Source: Odobenus rosmarus divergens
Lineage: Eukaryota > Chordata > Mammalia > Carnivora > Odobenidae
Assembly: GCF_000321225.1 (NCBI RefSeq)
Contig: NW_004450381.1
Span: 2,174,758 to 2,238,757, forward strand
Reading direction: 5' to 3'
DNA length: 64,000 bases
How positions within the stretch are numbered: the stretch's first letter is position 1; each line of letters starts with the position of its first letter. The notes beneath the pieces are model-generated. The model saw nothing but the letters and a program-made list of their open reading frames with translations, had not been told where the DNA came from and searched no databases. A program made the translations under genes and the position numbers. Of the stretch, positions 48,205-60,971 are shown in pieces.

Positions 48205-50596
48205 GATCTCATATGTTCTTTTTTCTCTTCTTTTGGATTAATATGTGTGTGTGTGTGTGTGTGCGCACTTATCTCCTTTGTTGGTTTATTGGCTATAACT
48301 CCTAGTTGTGTTATTTCAGTGGTTGCTTCAGAGCTTATAATATACATTTTTAATTCAACCCAGTTTACCTTCAAGTGATATTATTTCACTTCATATATGG
48401 TATAAGAACTTTATAATTGTATGCTTCTATTTCTCCTCCCCAGTCTTTGTGATATTGTCATACATTGTACTTTATATTTGTTATAAATTTTAAAATTTGT
48501 TTTATACATCTTATTTCATTTAAAAACAGTTTATTATCCTTGAAAGAGATTTAAATAATAATTAAAAAATCTTTACTCTCAAAGTTACCATTTCTGGCAC
48601 TCTTCATTCCAGACTTCCAGCTTGTGTCATTTTTCTTCTGCTTGAGTGACTTCCTGTAACATTTCTTGTGTGCAGTCTGCTGCTGATACATTCTTTAAGA
48701 TTTCATATGTCTGAAAAATCTTTACTTAGCTTTCTTTTTGAAAGACATTTTTACTAGGTGAATTCCAGGAAGACACTTTTGTCTTTCAATATGTTTAAGA
48801 TCTTGCCCCACTGTTTTCTAGATATATTAATTCTGATGAGAAATTTGCTGTCATCCTTATCTTTGTTTCTCTGTACATAATATGTATTTTTTCCTCTGGT
48901 CACTTTTAAGATTTTCTCTTGAATGAGTTGTTTAAGAAATGTGATGATTATGATGTATCTTGATAGGGTTTTCTTTGTGTTTTTGTGAATATGTTTGTTG
49001 AATTTCTTACATGTGTTAGTATATAGTTTTTATCAAATTAAGAAAATTTTCTGCCCTTTTTTTTAAATGCTTCCCCTCCCCTCTTTCAGAGATACCAAAT
49101 ACGTGCATATTAGATCACTTGAAGTTATCCCCAGGTTACTGATGTTTTGTTTATTTATTTTTCAATCTAGATTCAATTACAAATTTCAGTTCTTCTGCAA
49201 TTTCTAGTCTGTAATCAATCTCATCTAGTATATTTTTCATCACAGATGTTGTAGTTCTTGAAGCTTGATTAAAAAAAAAAGTTCCATGTATTTGCCTAAC
49301 ATATTTGATCTTTCCTCAAGCTTCTTGAACATATGAAATAACATTATAACAACTGCTGTAATGTCCTTGTCTATTCATTTATTTTCAGTGTCAATCTGGG
49401 TCAGTTTTGATTAGTTGACTTTCTCCTTATTACGGATCATGTTTTCCTACTTCTTTGCATGCCTGATCATTTGTGGTTGAATGCCAGACATCGTGAATTT
49501 TATCTTGTTGGGTGCTAGGTATTTTTGTATTCCTACAAACATTCTTGAGTTTTGTTCTGGTATGTGGTTAAATTACTTGGAAATAGCTTGATCAATTCCA
49601 GACTTGCTCTTGAATATTTTTTTTAGGTGAGACCACAGGAGCATTCAAGTTAAGGTTAATTTTCCCTACTACTCAGGCAAATCTTCTGAGTACTCCATCC
49701 AAGCTTTATAATTATGAGATTTTTCCTGCTCACTGGTGAGAACAGGCATTATTTTCAGCCTGCATTTTCTCGGATATTGGTCTCTGTAATTGTTTTGGGT
49801 AGGTTTTCCGTGGCCTCAGGTAATTTCCTCAAATGCTTGCACCGATCACTATTTAGTTGAATACTTGAGGGTGACCCTTTGAAGATTTGCCAGATTTTCT
49901 TTCTGTTCAGCTCTCTCTTTTCTGACACTATGCCCTATGAACTCCAGCTCTTTTGGATCCCTGAGCACCTTTATCTCTTTAACTCAGAAGGCCACTGGGC
50001 TCTGCCTGTATGCTCCCCACTCTGAACCTCAGCCTGGAAACTCTCTCCATAAAGTAATCTCGGGCAATTGTAGGGCTCACCTTATTTGTTTCTCATTCTT
50101 CATGGACTATCTTCTTTCATTGCCTGATGTCCAGTGACTCAACAGCCATTTTTTTTCATATATTTTGTGTTGTTTTTTCCCTTGTTTCATGCAGGAGAGT
50201 AAATCTGGTTCCTACTACTATATATTGGCCAGAATGTCCTTTTCTTTAGGAAAAGAAACTAGCTTTATTGAGATATAATTCACATATCATACATTCCAAA
50301 TATTTAAAGTATGCAATTCAGTGGTTTTTAGTACATTCACAGAGTTGTGCAAATGTTACCACAGTCATTTTTATCATCCCCAAAAGAAACCCCATACCCT
50401 TTAGCAGTTACCCTACCTCCCCTAATCCACTCATACCATCCCAGACCTAGATTTGTAGATTCTGGACATTTCATATAAATAGAACCATACAATATGTAGC
50501 CTTTTGTGTCTGGATTTTTTTCACTTAATATAATGTTTTCAAGTTTGTGAAAATGTTCTAAAATTGATAAAATGTTCTAAAATTCACAACTTTGGG

Positions 50597-50757
50597 GGAT
50601 GCCTGGGTGGCTCAGTCGGTTAAGCATCTGCCTTCTGCTCAGGTCATGATCTCAGGGTCTTGGGATTGAGTCCTGCATTGGGCCCTCTGCTCACTGGGGA
50701 GCCTGCTTCTCCCTCTCCCTCTGCCTCTCCTCCCGCTTGTGCTCTCTCTCTGTCAAA

Positions 50758-50788
<31 letters not shown>

Positions 50789-50994
50789 ATCTTAAAAAAA
50801 TAAAAAAAGGACACCTGGGTGGCTCATTTGGTTAAGTGTCTGCCTTCTGCTCAGGTCATGATCCCAGGGTGCTGGGATCGAGCCCTGCATCAGGCTCCCT
50901 GCTCAGTGGGGAGCCTGCTTCTCCCTCTGCCTGCAGCTCCCTCTGCTTGTGCTCTGCTCTGTCTCTCTCTCAAATAAATAAAATCTTTAAAAAA
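50597..50994 (+). mobile_element. Two SINEC elements head to tail, sharing one target duplication
   Basis: Copy 1 (50597-50797) has an (AAAT)n tail. Copy 2 (50809-50994) follows it. AAAATTCACAACTTTGGG flanks the pair, not each copy, so the second inserted in or arose at the tail of the first. Confidence 0.93.
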
Positions 50995-51035
50995 AAAATT
51001 CACAACTTTGGGCTATTATAACTAATACTATTTTT

Positions 51036-51191
51036 TTAAAGATTTTATTTATTCATGAGAGAGAGAGAGGCAAAGGGAGAAACAGGCTCCCCGCTGAGCA
51101 GGGAGCCCGATGCGGGACTGATCCCAGGATCCTGGGATCATGACCTGAGCCAAAGGCAGATGCTTAACCATCTGAGCCACCCAGGTGCCCC
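51036..51191 (-). mobile_element. SINEC element, antisense
   Basis: Duplication ACTAATACTATTTT at 51021-51034 and 51192-51205. Confidence 0.95.
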
Positions 51192-52605
51192 ACTAATACT
51201 ATTTTGAACATTCATGTATATGTTTCTGTGTGGGCACATGGTTTCCTTTCTCTTCAGTATATGCCTATGAGTGGGATTGCTGGATCATATGAAAACTCTA
51301 TGTTTTCCTTTTTGAGGGAATTCCAGACTCGTTTCCAATGTTGCTGCACCAGGGTTGTTCCCACCAGTGGTGTATGAGAGTTCTGATTACTCCATATCCT
51401 TACCAACACTTTTTGTTATTTGTCTTTTTGATTATAACCATCCTAATGTGTTTGAAGTAGTATCTCATTATAGTTTTAATCTAATATAAATTAAATGACT
51501 AATTATGTTGAACATATTTTCATTTGCTTATTGGCTGTTTGTATATCTTTCGTGGAGAGATGTCTTTGGGTCCATTGCACATTTTTTTTAGTTGGGACGT
51601 CTTTTTATTATTGAGTTGTAAGAGTTCTCTATATATTCTGGACCCAAGTTTCTTATTAAATATATTATTTGTGAATATTTTCCCTATTCTGTGAGTAGTC
51701 TTTCATTTTCTTAATTGTATCTTTGAAGCACAAAAGTTTTTAATTTTGATGAAGTCCAATTTATTTATTGTTTTCGTTTGTTGTTCATGCTTTTGGTGTT
51801 ATATCTAAGAAATCGTTGCCTAATCCAAGATCATAAAGATTTACCCATATGTTTTCTTTTAAGAGTGTTATAGTTTTAGCTCCTACATCTAGACTTTTGA
51901 CCTATTTTGAATTAATTTTTGTATATGGGGTGAGGTAGGGGTCCAGTGTAATTCATTTACATGTGGATACAGTTTTCCCACCACCATTTGTTGAGAAGAC
52001 TATTCTTTCCCCGTTGAGTGCTCTTGGCAACCTTATCAAGTATCAACTGACCATAGAAATATGGGTTTATTTCTAGACTCTTAAATCTGTTACGCTGATC
52101 TATATATCTATCCCTCTGTCACTACCACATTGTCTTGATTATTGGTTGCTCTGTAGTAAGTTTTAAAATAGGGAATTGTGAGTTCTTCATCCTTGTTTTT
52201 TTCAAGTTGTTTGGCTATTTTGGTCCTTTGAGTTTCCATATTATTTTTAGGATCAGCTTTCTAATTTCTACAAAGAAACCAGATGGGGTTCTTATAAGAA
52301 TCTGTAGACTTCAGAGAGCATTTCATCTTATCTATATTAAGTCTTCTGATCCATGCACATAGGATATATCTCCATTTATTTGGGTCTTCTTTAATTTTTT
52401 CCCACGATGTTTAGTGGTTTTCAGAATATACATTTTCTACTACATTTGTTAAATATATTCCTAAGTATATACTCTTTTTGATCTTACTGTAAATATAATT
52501 ATTTTTTTACTTTAATTTTTGGATTATTCATTGCTAGTGAATAGAAATACAATTGAGTTTTCCCAGCTTTAGTGTGATAATTGACAAATAAAAATTATAT
52601 ATAAT

Positions 52606-52787
52606 TGGGGCATCTGGGTGGGTCAGTTGGTTAAGTGTTGCATCTTGGTTTTGGCTCAGGTCATGATCTCAGGGTTGTGAGATGCTTTGGGATTTTTTTC
52701 CCTCTTCCTTTCCCTCCCCATTTGCACCTCCCCCGCTGCTTGCACTCTCTGTCTAAAATAAATAAAATAAAATCTTTAAAAAGTTGT
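52606..52787 (+). mobile_element. SINEC element, sense, older
   Basis: Head GGGGCATCTGGGTGGGTCAG, tail AAATAAAATAAAATCTTTAAA. Confidence 0.9.
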
Positions 52788-53150
52788 ATATATTTGTGGT
52801 GTGTAATGTGATGTTTTAATACATGTATACACTGTGAAATGATAACCACAATCAAGCCAATTAACATATCCATCACCTCACATAGCTGTAATTTTTTTGG
52901 GTGTGGTGAGAACATTTAAGATATGTTTTTTAAGCAAATTTTAAGTATATGATACAGTATACTATAGCAATCATGCTATATATTAGATCTCCAGAATTTA
53001 TTCTTCCTGAATAACTGAAACTCTGTACCCTTTGATCAACATCTCACAACTGATTTTTGTATATTGATCTTATATCCTGCAACTTTGCCAAACTTGTTAG
53101 CTTTAGTAGTGTTTTTGTGGATTCCTTAGGATTTTCTATATACAAGGTCG

Positions 53151-55780
53151 TCATCTGTGAGTAGAGGTAGGTTTACTTTTTTTTTTTAATCTGGATCCCT
53201 TCCCGCCTCCCCCCCCCACTTTTTCTTGCCTAATTGCCCTGGCTAGAACCTCTTTCCCTGACCATTGCCATTTCAAAATGGTTTTTGAAACTTTCCTCTC
53301 CCCCAGTGGTTTTTGAAACTCTGGAAATGGATGCTCAGCTGGATGCTTACGCAACTTCCACTGCAGAAGAGACTTGAGGATAGATGCCCCAGTAAGTCAA
53401 ACCTCCCACCTTTCTTAATTAAAAATTTTTTGCTAGGCACACATTAATTTGTAGAGTAAAACTCTTTTATCTTGAATTTTAATTTTCCTAGCTCTTTTGG
53501 TGTAAAAGGGCACTCATAATCTAGCTAGCTCCTAAGGTAGTCTTCTTTTAGGATTGGATTCATTATCTCCACCTTGGCAGGGGATTGGGGCACGTGGGAA
53601 ACAAGCCTGTTCAGGGTGCCAGCCCTCTTCCAGCATGCTCGCCACCTAGTGGGCAAATTTTGTATGGACTACCTTGAGCCTGGATTAGATTTGGTGGTCT
53701 CTGGCGCCCTCCAGCGATAAAACGTGTTAGCGCAGTGATTTCTGCTCATTTGATCATATTTAATTGGTGGTGAAGTGATTCTTGACCCAGTGAGTATGAT
53801 CACCCTTGGCAAGGAAGCAAATTTGGAGTTAGCTGAGGGGCCAAAGTAAGCAACCTGTATGCATGTCCACAGGCTGCTGGCTGTCATTTCCCGTGAGCCT
53901 GAGTCGGGTTTGGGCTCATTGTGAAGACATTTAAGACATGTGCTTCCCTAAGTCTCTAGTCCAATATTCCTGCCAGATCACTGTCCAGAGTTACCCTATG
54001 GTTTTGGACTTGGGCAGCTAGCTCAGCAGACTTTTGCAGTAACTACGAAGGATAATGGCAGTGTCCCAGTATGGTCGTCCTCCCAGTTTTGCTGGCCAGT
54101 GGTGAAAAGCCGAAAAAGAGAGGCTGGTCTGGGGCTTATTGTTTTACACCTAGACTTTCAAAGGACAAAACACATCCACATCCCTCCTTTGTTGGGGTTC
54201 CTACGATTCCAGATTTTTTTTCCCCCCATTCCACAGAACAGTAGAGGATCACCTTAATGGTTGAGAACCACTTATTCCCATCCATTTTATTCCAGCGGAG
54301 AAGGCATCCATTGGGATTGATCTAACTGCAGGTGTCCTACCACCCCAGCCCACTCTCTATTGGTAGTCAGGCCAAATTGCCTGAATCTGTGACCCCAAGG
54401 CTGAGGAGCCTGTTGTCCTTGTGGTCAGTCCAAAGCTATGATCTTGTACTCCTGAGCTGCAACCTGTGCTGTGTTTAGCTTAATTGGACAACCAGTCCAG
54501 GGACTCCGGTTCCTTATTTTATTCCTTCATATCATTTAGAAAAAACAAAATCCAACCTCTTTGGTAGCAGTTTGTTCTGGAATGTTGGTTTTAATTGTCA
54601 CGGGCCAAACCTCTTCTGCCTTTCACCTTCCATGAGATTTCCCATATGAAAAGCCCTACAACTGATTGAGGAATAATCATTTTTGAAAAACATGACACTG
54701 GGGGCCATCCTGTGTGAGGCCATCCCTGCAGTCAGAAATTCTACACTCTGAGACATCATTAAGGGTATGGAGAGATGACTGATTAATTTCCTCCATCCAT
54801 GAGACTTGGAAACAGGGAAATGTTTAAAGAGAGAGAAAGCTGAACATCTAGCCTTGGTCTCATTGTATGAAGCCTCTGGGAGGGGCAAGGGTAAAAGAAA
54901 ATTGGTTCCCTCTTTTTTGATATGTGACACAGCTTGTATGTGCTTTTGGACACATGCCCGGCCCATCGTCCTTAACTAGAGCTAGGCCTCAGGCATTTGC
55001 AAGAGTGTTTATATTTGGTCCCAAGCTGTCACAGAATCTGAGTCCATCAGAAATTTCTGACTTATACACCCCTGGACAGGCTGCTCTAACTTAGCTGTCC
55101 TGGGATTAAATCTCACAAATCCTAGGAGACCTTGCACTTGACGTTGCTCATTGGCAAGGGCAAGAACACCTGCCTCCATTCTTGGTTCCCTCCCCGCAAT
55201 GGCAGTCCCAAAGAAAGCTGCTTGTGTTCTCACTGGCTGATCTGTCCTGTCTGGTTTAACCCCAGTTTGGATTGGGCTGATCAGCAGTTGGGTTCTTCGG
55301 TCACCACATTTGCCTTTTGTTGTTCCCTGTGGTGGTTGGCTGTTTGCATTCTGCAGGACCCGGTGCCTGAAGGCTGCACCCGTTAGAACTCAGAGGACAT
55401 AGAATGGAGTGGAGGGATGAGCCCAGAAGTTTTGGAAAGCCAGATGCAAAATATTGGACTATACCCTGCAGGAAGGCAGTTTTCTCAGGAAGTCTTTGAT
55501 AAAGATAGCACCCAAATGATCAGCCTTATCTCCTACAAAGTGGATTTCTTTTTTTTAGCTGATGGTAATTGATTTCTACCTGTACTGGGGGGGGTTACAT
55601 TTGAATTCATAATCTTTCCCACTCCCCTATGTCCGGGCCCCTTTAGGTTTTATCTGATTACATGGGGTCACAGGTGAGTGAGGGGTCTCTACATACCCTG
55701 GTCCAATTCCCTCATGGTACCTCCCCTTTCCCATCTCCCACTTCCCTCTGGAAGAAGGTGTTTTTTATTTTGTTTTTGGC
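53151..55780. other. Unassigned sequence
   Basis: No gene, SINE or L1 recognised. Minus-strand open frames at 54598-54966 and 55009-55233 match no family known to me. A decayed endogenous retroviral or other repeat origin is possible but unproven. A weak CTCF-like core is at 53701-53718. Confidence 0.4.
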
Positions 55781-56175
55781 TTTTAGATCAACAATAACAA
55801 CGGTTGGGAGATGACTCTGTTTTCAGGCCATCTTTTGATGTTCTGTTGTTGCGTCAATTAGAGCAGAGCCAGGAGACAAACCGCACCAGTAGTTTGATCA
55901 GGAAATGTTTACTATAAAGAGTTAACTCATCAAAAGGGTAAAAGAAGGTGCTGAGAGGTGCCCTCATGTACTTACTACCCACTACCTCTAGGTGAAGCGA
56001 GGCTGGACAATGAATAAACTAAGAGCTTAGGAGAAGGACTCCATACAGGGCTGAGATCCAGACCTTTCCCAAGAGGGCATGATTTGCAGAGATACACAGC
56101 CTGCCAGAGGGAAAGAAATGTGTCACAGGGTGTGTGCCAGAGCTGGTTCCTAGAAGTGGTTCACCATTGCAAAGG

Positions 56176-56217
<42 letters not shown>

Positions 56218-57390
56218 CGGGGTGGTGGTGCAGGCTGGACAGGTCTGCAGGAGTAGCTTCTGGGGTAGGGAGACAGCTGCCTGAGGATGCAGCCAGAGCA
56301 GGTCTGTAGAAATAGCAGCCAGGGATTTATGTTTGAATTAATAATCCCCCCCAATGGCCCTCCAGGGATCTGGAAAAAAATGGAGTCCTGGACTAAGCAG
56401 AAGCTTTCTAGAATATGCTATTGAAAAAAAAAAAGAGTACACTACTGAAGGGATTCAAATATAAACCTTCAGGAGTCAGCAATCTGTTGGGGCCCGGGAT
56501 GGTCAAGAGTTAAGCGTAATGGTTTTCCTATTCCAGAGGCTACCCTCATTTCTTCACCTATCCTTACCACAGGTGGGGATATAAGGCTCTGAGATCTGGG
56601 AGCCAAGGGTGACGCGTGAAATCAGGGAAGTCTTGGACCAAAGAAAAGACTTGGGTTTCGGGGCCAAATTCTAGGTCCCAGGAGGGAAGACTCATCATGA
56701 ACAAATGCTTCCAGGTATGCTAACTGGGTGACTCTTGTTTAGGGATGCTGTGGTGACTGCTTTGGGTGGATACACTATTCTGGTACTTCTCCATCGGGGG
56801 TAGGTTGCTGGTCTGCAGTGGTGATCTGCTGGCATGACTTGGGAATTTACTGCCCTATAAGGTCACTTCTTACTCCAACCCGTGGAGCCACTTCCACCCA
56901 AGAGGGAGGAAGACCTGCAGGGGTCCCCATCATGGTTCCTCCCAGGCATTGAGTCTTTTCTGGAGATGGTCGACCCCTGGGCCGAACAAGACAAAGGGGA
57001 GAAACCTTTGGGATGCCGTTTCCTATTTCTTTCCGCACACTCTAGACCTTTCTCTATGTGGTTTGGGACTTGCTTGGCTCTACCAGTAGATGTCGCTGTC
57101 CACTTGTACAGAAGCAAAGGGAGCCCGACTATTGGCACCCCAGACTGGAGAGCGAAGCACCAGGCATCTGCAGAGTCAGTCAGTGGTGTGTCGGAGACTG
57201 CTTGCGCCAGCTCGTGAGAATTACTGATTGAACATATTTCTTCTGTGATGCACCTTAGTAGCTCAAAATCAACCATGGTGGGAGTAGTTACACCATGGAA
57301 ATGGCAAATGCTACAAACTGGGGCTCCACCCTCCCCACTGCCAACATGCACACTCTGCGTTGGTTGTCAACATTCACCAGCACACCACTG
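55781..57390. other. Unassigned sequence with a long (TG)n
   Basis: Contains a (TG)n run (next entry) and a minus-strand open frame of 162 codons at 56863-57351 with no recognised domain. A CTCF-like CCAGTAGATGTCGCTGT lies at 57083-57099. Confidence 0.4.
56177..56216. repeat. (TG)n microsatellite
   Basis: About 19 uninterrupted TG units. Confidence 0.98.
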
Positions 57391-57394
57391 GGTG

Positions 57395-57480
57395 TAGTGA
57401 CCGCTTAGAGATACGGACTGGGAAATTGAGGCTCGGGGAATTTATTAGTGGCAGAACTGGAAGAGAACCCTACTGTGTGT
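57395..57480 (+). repeat. MIR remnant
   Basis: GGGAAATTGAGGCTCGGGGA and GTGGCAGAACTGGAAG match the MIR 3' half. Confidence 0.6.
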
Positions 57481-57639
57481 GAAGCACCACGTTAGGTGTT
57501 TTTGGAGAAAACAAGAGTCCGTGAGTCCCTCACCTTTGCCCAGTCTGAAGAGGGAGACTTGACACGTTCTTGGAGTAGAGGTCTTACCTGGCATCTCGCA
57601 CACAAGTGGCATTTTGCCTGCATTATTTCAGAGCCGTAA

Positions 57640-57895
57640 GGGAGGGTTGTTGTAAGAGCACAGGGGTAAAAACGAGAAAGCCTGGCAATATCTTGTGCTG
57701 CAAAGACTTAGGGAAGTAGGACCCCCACTCTGCTGGTGGGGGTGTAAATTAGTGTGGCCACAGGGGGAGCAGTAAACCTGACAAGTATGCATTCTTTTTT
57801 TACTCAGTGGCTCCACCTCTGGGTATACTTGGAATAGCATTATTTGCTAACTGCTCCATTCTTCATAGCAGCAAAAAGCTGGAAACCTAAATGCC
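57640..57895 (+). mobile_element. L1 3' UTR-type fragment, sense
   Basis: CTGCTGGTGGGGGTGTAAAT, GGGTATACTTGGAATAGCAT and AGCAAAAAGCTGGAAACCTA follow the L1M 3' end. Confidence 0.75.
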
Positions 57896-58235
57896 TAGTG
57901 TATACCATATATAGAGTATAGTATATATACCTATGTGTATATATGTGTATAGTGATATATATGTGTGTATAGTGGTATATATGTATATAGAGATATGTAT
58001 ATGTATATGGGGATATGTATATATGTATATGGGGATATGTATATGTGTAGAGTGATATGTATATGTATATGGGGATATGTATATGTATATGGGGATATGT
58101 ATATGTATATAGTGATATGTATATGTATATAGTGATATGTATATGTATATGGGGATATGTATATGTATATAGTGATATGTATATGTATATGGGGATATGT
58201 TTATGTATATAGTGATATATATATATATATATATC
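57896..58235. repeat. TATATG-type minisatellite
   Basis: About 20-bp units, GATATGTATATGTATATGGG and GATATGTATATGTATATAGT, alternate irregularly over 340 bases and end in (AT)n. It lies at the 3' end of the L1 fragment, so it probably grew from its tail. Confidence 0.95.
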
Positions 58236-58494
58236 AGGTGATGCTTGTGACAATTTTTCTAGCCTCCAGTCATGCAACCTGGAGAATTATGCCTCATGTT
58301 GCTCTAGTTTGTGTGATAATAAATATTATTTAGCACACCCCAAATGTATATGCATTTGTAATATATATATATGTATATATGGACAGATATATATATATAT
58401 AGGTATTTTAATATGATGTATAAACTAGATGTATTTATATTACTCTCATGGCTAGATCTCAAGAACATAATGTTGAGTAAAGAAAAATGTAGCT

Positions 58495-58615
58495 TGGGCG
58501 CCTGGGTGGCTCAGATGGTTAAGCGTCTGCCTTCAGCTCAGGTCATGATCCCGGGGTCCTGGGATCGAGTCCCACATCGGGCTCCCTGCTCCTTGGGAGC
58601 CTGCTTCTCCCTCTG

Positions 58616-58650
<35 letters not shown>

Positions 58651-58690
58651 TTCATGAATAAATAAATAAAATCTTTAAAAAAAAAAAAGA
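58495..58690 (+). mobile_element. SINEC element, sense
   Basis: Young copy with a pure (CT)n run. AAAGAAAAATGTAGCT flanks both ends. Confidence 0.96.
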
Positions 58691-58725
58691 AAAAAAAGAA
58701 AAATGTAGCTCAATAACATGTACAG

Positions 58726-58935
58726 GGGCACCCGGGTGGCTCAGTCGGTTAAGTGTCTAACTCTTGGTTTCAGCTTAGGTTGTGATCTCAGGCTTGTGGA
58801 ATTGAGCCCCTCCATGGGGCTCTCTGCTAAGCAGGGAGCCTGCATTCCCTCCCCCTTTCCCTCTGCCCCTCCCCCTGCTTGTGCGCTCTCTCTCTCTCTT
58901 TAAAATAAATAAAAAAATCCTTAAAAAATAAATAA
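58726..58935 (+). mobile_element. SINEC element, sense, older
   Basis: GGGGCACCCGGGTGGCTCAG head with GTGTCTAACTCTTGGTTTCA, an older SINEC subtype. Confidence 0.92.
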
Positions 58936-59198
58936 TATGTATGGCATAAATCCATTCGTTTAAATTTTAAAATTTGGAAACAAATTCAAATTTCTTGTCA
59001 CAGCTTAACATGACCTGTTGTTATTTATGTGTATAAGTTTATTTGTGTATGATCTCTCTCCCTCTTTTAAATGTAAGGCAAGCACTTTGTTGTGTTCATT
59101 TCTGTGTCCACCTCTGTTGTCACACTGTTTGTGGAAACGTAGAGTTGTACATCTACTTTGGAGAACAGTTTGGTGGTTGCTTAAAAAGTTAAGCAACT

Positions 59199-59573
59199 GG
59201 GGCGCCTGGGTAGCTCAGTTGGTTAAGTGTACGACTTTTTTTTTAAAAGATTTTATTTATTTATTTGACAGAGAGAGACATAGCGAGAGAGGGAACACAA
59301 GCAGGGGGAGAGGGAGAGGGAGAAGCAGGCCTCCCGCTGAGCAGGGAGCCCGATGCGGGGCTTGATCCCAGGACCCTGGGATCATGACCTGAGCCGAAGG
59401 CAGACTCTTAACACCTGAGCCACCCAGGCGCCCCAAGTGTACAACTCTTGATTTTGGCTCAGTTCTGATCTCAGGGTTGTGAGATTGAGCCCCGCGTCGG
59501 GCTATGGGCTGGGTCTGGAGCCTGCTTGGGATTCTCTCTCTCTCCCTCTGCCCCTCCACACCCTAAAAAAAGG
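59199..59573 (+). mobile_element. SINEC element, sense, split by a younger antisense SINEC
   Basis: The outer copy (59199-59236 plus 59435-59573) is flanked by GTTAAGCAACT at 59188-59198 and 59574-59584. It holds the inner copy listed next. Confidence 0.95.
59237..59434 (-). mobile_element. SINEC element, antisense, nested in another SINEC
   Basis: Duplication AAGTGTACGACT and AAGTGTACAACT (one mismatch) at 59225-59236 and 59435-59446. It is therefore younger than its host. 59585-60344 holds an L2-like (GAAT)n tail near 59725 and nothing else. Confidence 0.97.
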
Positions 59574-60344
59574 GTTAAGCAACTAGCTACATCCACTGTA
59601 TTATCCAGTCATTCCATCCCTAGGTATATACCCAAGAGAAAAGACAACATATGTTTATACAAAGACTCATACACAAATGTTTATTAGAACACTGCCTGGA
59701 ATAGTAAATAATCATTAAATACTTGAATGAATGAATGAATGAATGAGTATTTCAGGGAAAGGAAAAGATGTAGTCTGAGAGGGGAGGCTGTGTAACATCA
59801 GCTGGTCTCAGGCAATGCAAGCCAAAATCTTGTCAGATCAAGACAAGGTGTATTGCCCACCCTGGCCAGAAAGTGTGAGGCCGGAGCTGGTCACTCAGGG
59901 CTGCTGAGGTGAAACTGGGCCATCTACACATCCACCCACTGACACCTGTACTCAATAAAAAGGAAGGAAAGCTGGAAAATGAGTGAGGTGCCCTTTTGTT
60001 GCGATGGCCTTGAAGCCTTCCTCTAGCACCCTCTATTGGCAATGTTTAGCATTGCACCAGCTGGCAAAACAACTTTCCATCCGATTAAGATGCAGCTACC
60101 TTTACACTCTCTCTCCCAGATGTGGAGACATACGCTCCCAAGAGCCATTGTATCTACAGCTAATTATATTAATTTCTCCTCAAAATCAATCACAGTTTCA
60201 CTAAATATTCTGCTAACCTCCAACAATTTGTATATAAAATGTTAATGAGAAGCAGAAAAAATGGTTAATACAAATACATACATATAACAAGCAAAAAAAC
60301 ACCAAAAAACAAAAACAGTGCAAGTTTTTTCCATTGGTCATGAA

Positions 60345-60512
60345 TAGGGTTGCCAGATAAAATACAGGATGCCCAAATATTGAATAATTTTTAGTATAAG
60401 TATGCCCCAAATATTGCATAGGATATACTTATACTAAAAGGCTTATTTGTTGTTTACTTGAAATTCAAATTTAACCAGGCATTGACATTATTTGCTAAGT
60501 CTGGTGACCCTA
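60345..60512. mobile_element. MER53-type palindromic MITE
   Basis: Ends AGGGTTGCCAGATAAAAT and GCTAAGTCTGGTGACCCT are inverted repeats. The centre is a near palindrome (TATAAGTATG with ATACTTATA). 8-bp duplication GTCATGAA / GTCATGAG at 60337-60344 and 60513-60520 fits hAT insertion. Confidence 0.88.
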
Positions 60513-60767
60513 GTCATGAGGCCATAGTTGATATCTATTACTTTTTTTTCCCTCTACCAATTTGATATTTCTCTTGTCTGTAGCTAGAACCTCAGCTGGT
60601 GATGAATATTCATCTGGTGGTTGAGGGGAAGACCTAAACCCTCATTCTTAAAGGCTCTGAGTACTAAGAAGTACTAAGATGCTTAGTACTTTGGGTTCTA
60701 GAGAAAGCCCTCCCTGCCCCCACTGTGTAGCACCAACCTGATCCCTCCTTAGAAATCCAGACCAATC

Positions 60768-60971
60768 CAGGGCGCCTGGGTGGCTCAGCTGGTTAAGCGA
60801 CTGCCTTCGGCTCAGGTCATGATCCTGGAGTCCCAGGATTGAGTCCCGCATCGGGCTCCCTGCTCAGCAGGGAGTCTGCTTCTCCCTCTGACCCTCCCTC
60901 CTCTCATGTGCTCTCTCTCTCTCATTCTCTCTCTTAAATAAATAAATAAAATCTTAAAAAAAAAAAAAAAA
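60768..60971 (+). mobile_element. SINEC element, sense
   Basis: Perfect 17-bp duplication AGAAATCCAGACCAATC at 60751-60767 and 60972-60988. Confidence 0.98.

Larger units (their letters stand above)
47441..50250 (-). mobile_element. Old L1 5' half, antisense, with two SINEs
   Basis: Antisense L1M text such as TTATGCAATGACCCCTTTTG and TTCTAGATATATTAATTCTG. SINEs lie at 47655-47864 and 48041-48204. A (GT)n sits at 48244-48262. Confidence 0.5.
50251..53150 (-). mobile_element. Long old L1 3' part, antisense, interrupted by four SINEs
   Basis: 3' UTR from 50255 (TTTATTGAGATATAATTCAC), then decayed ORF2 up to about 52560 and another 3' end from 52565 (CAATTGAGTTTTCCCAGCTT). SINEs lie at 50597-50797, 50809-50994, 51036-51191 and 52606-52787. 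Confidence 0.8.

Noticed and set aside
57840..58277. 145-codon minus-strand frame rich in Tyr, Ile and His
   Set aside because: It is a translation of the TATATG minisatellite.
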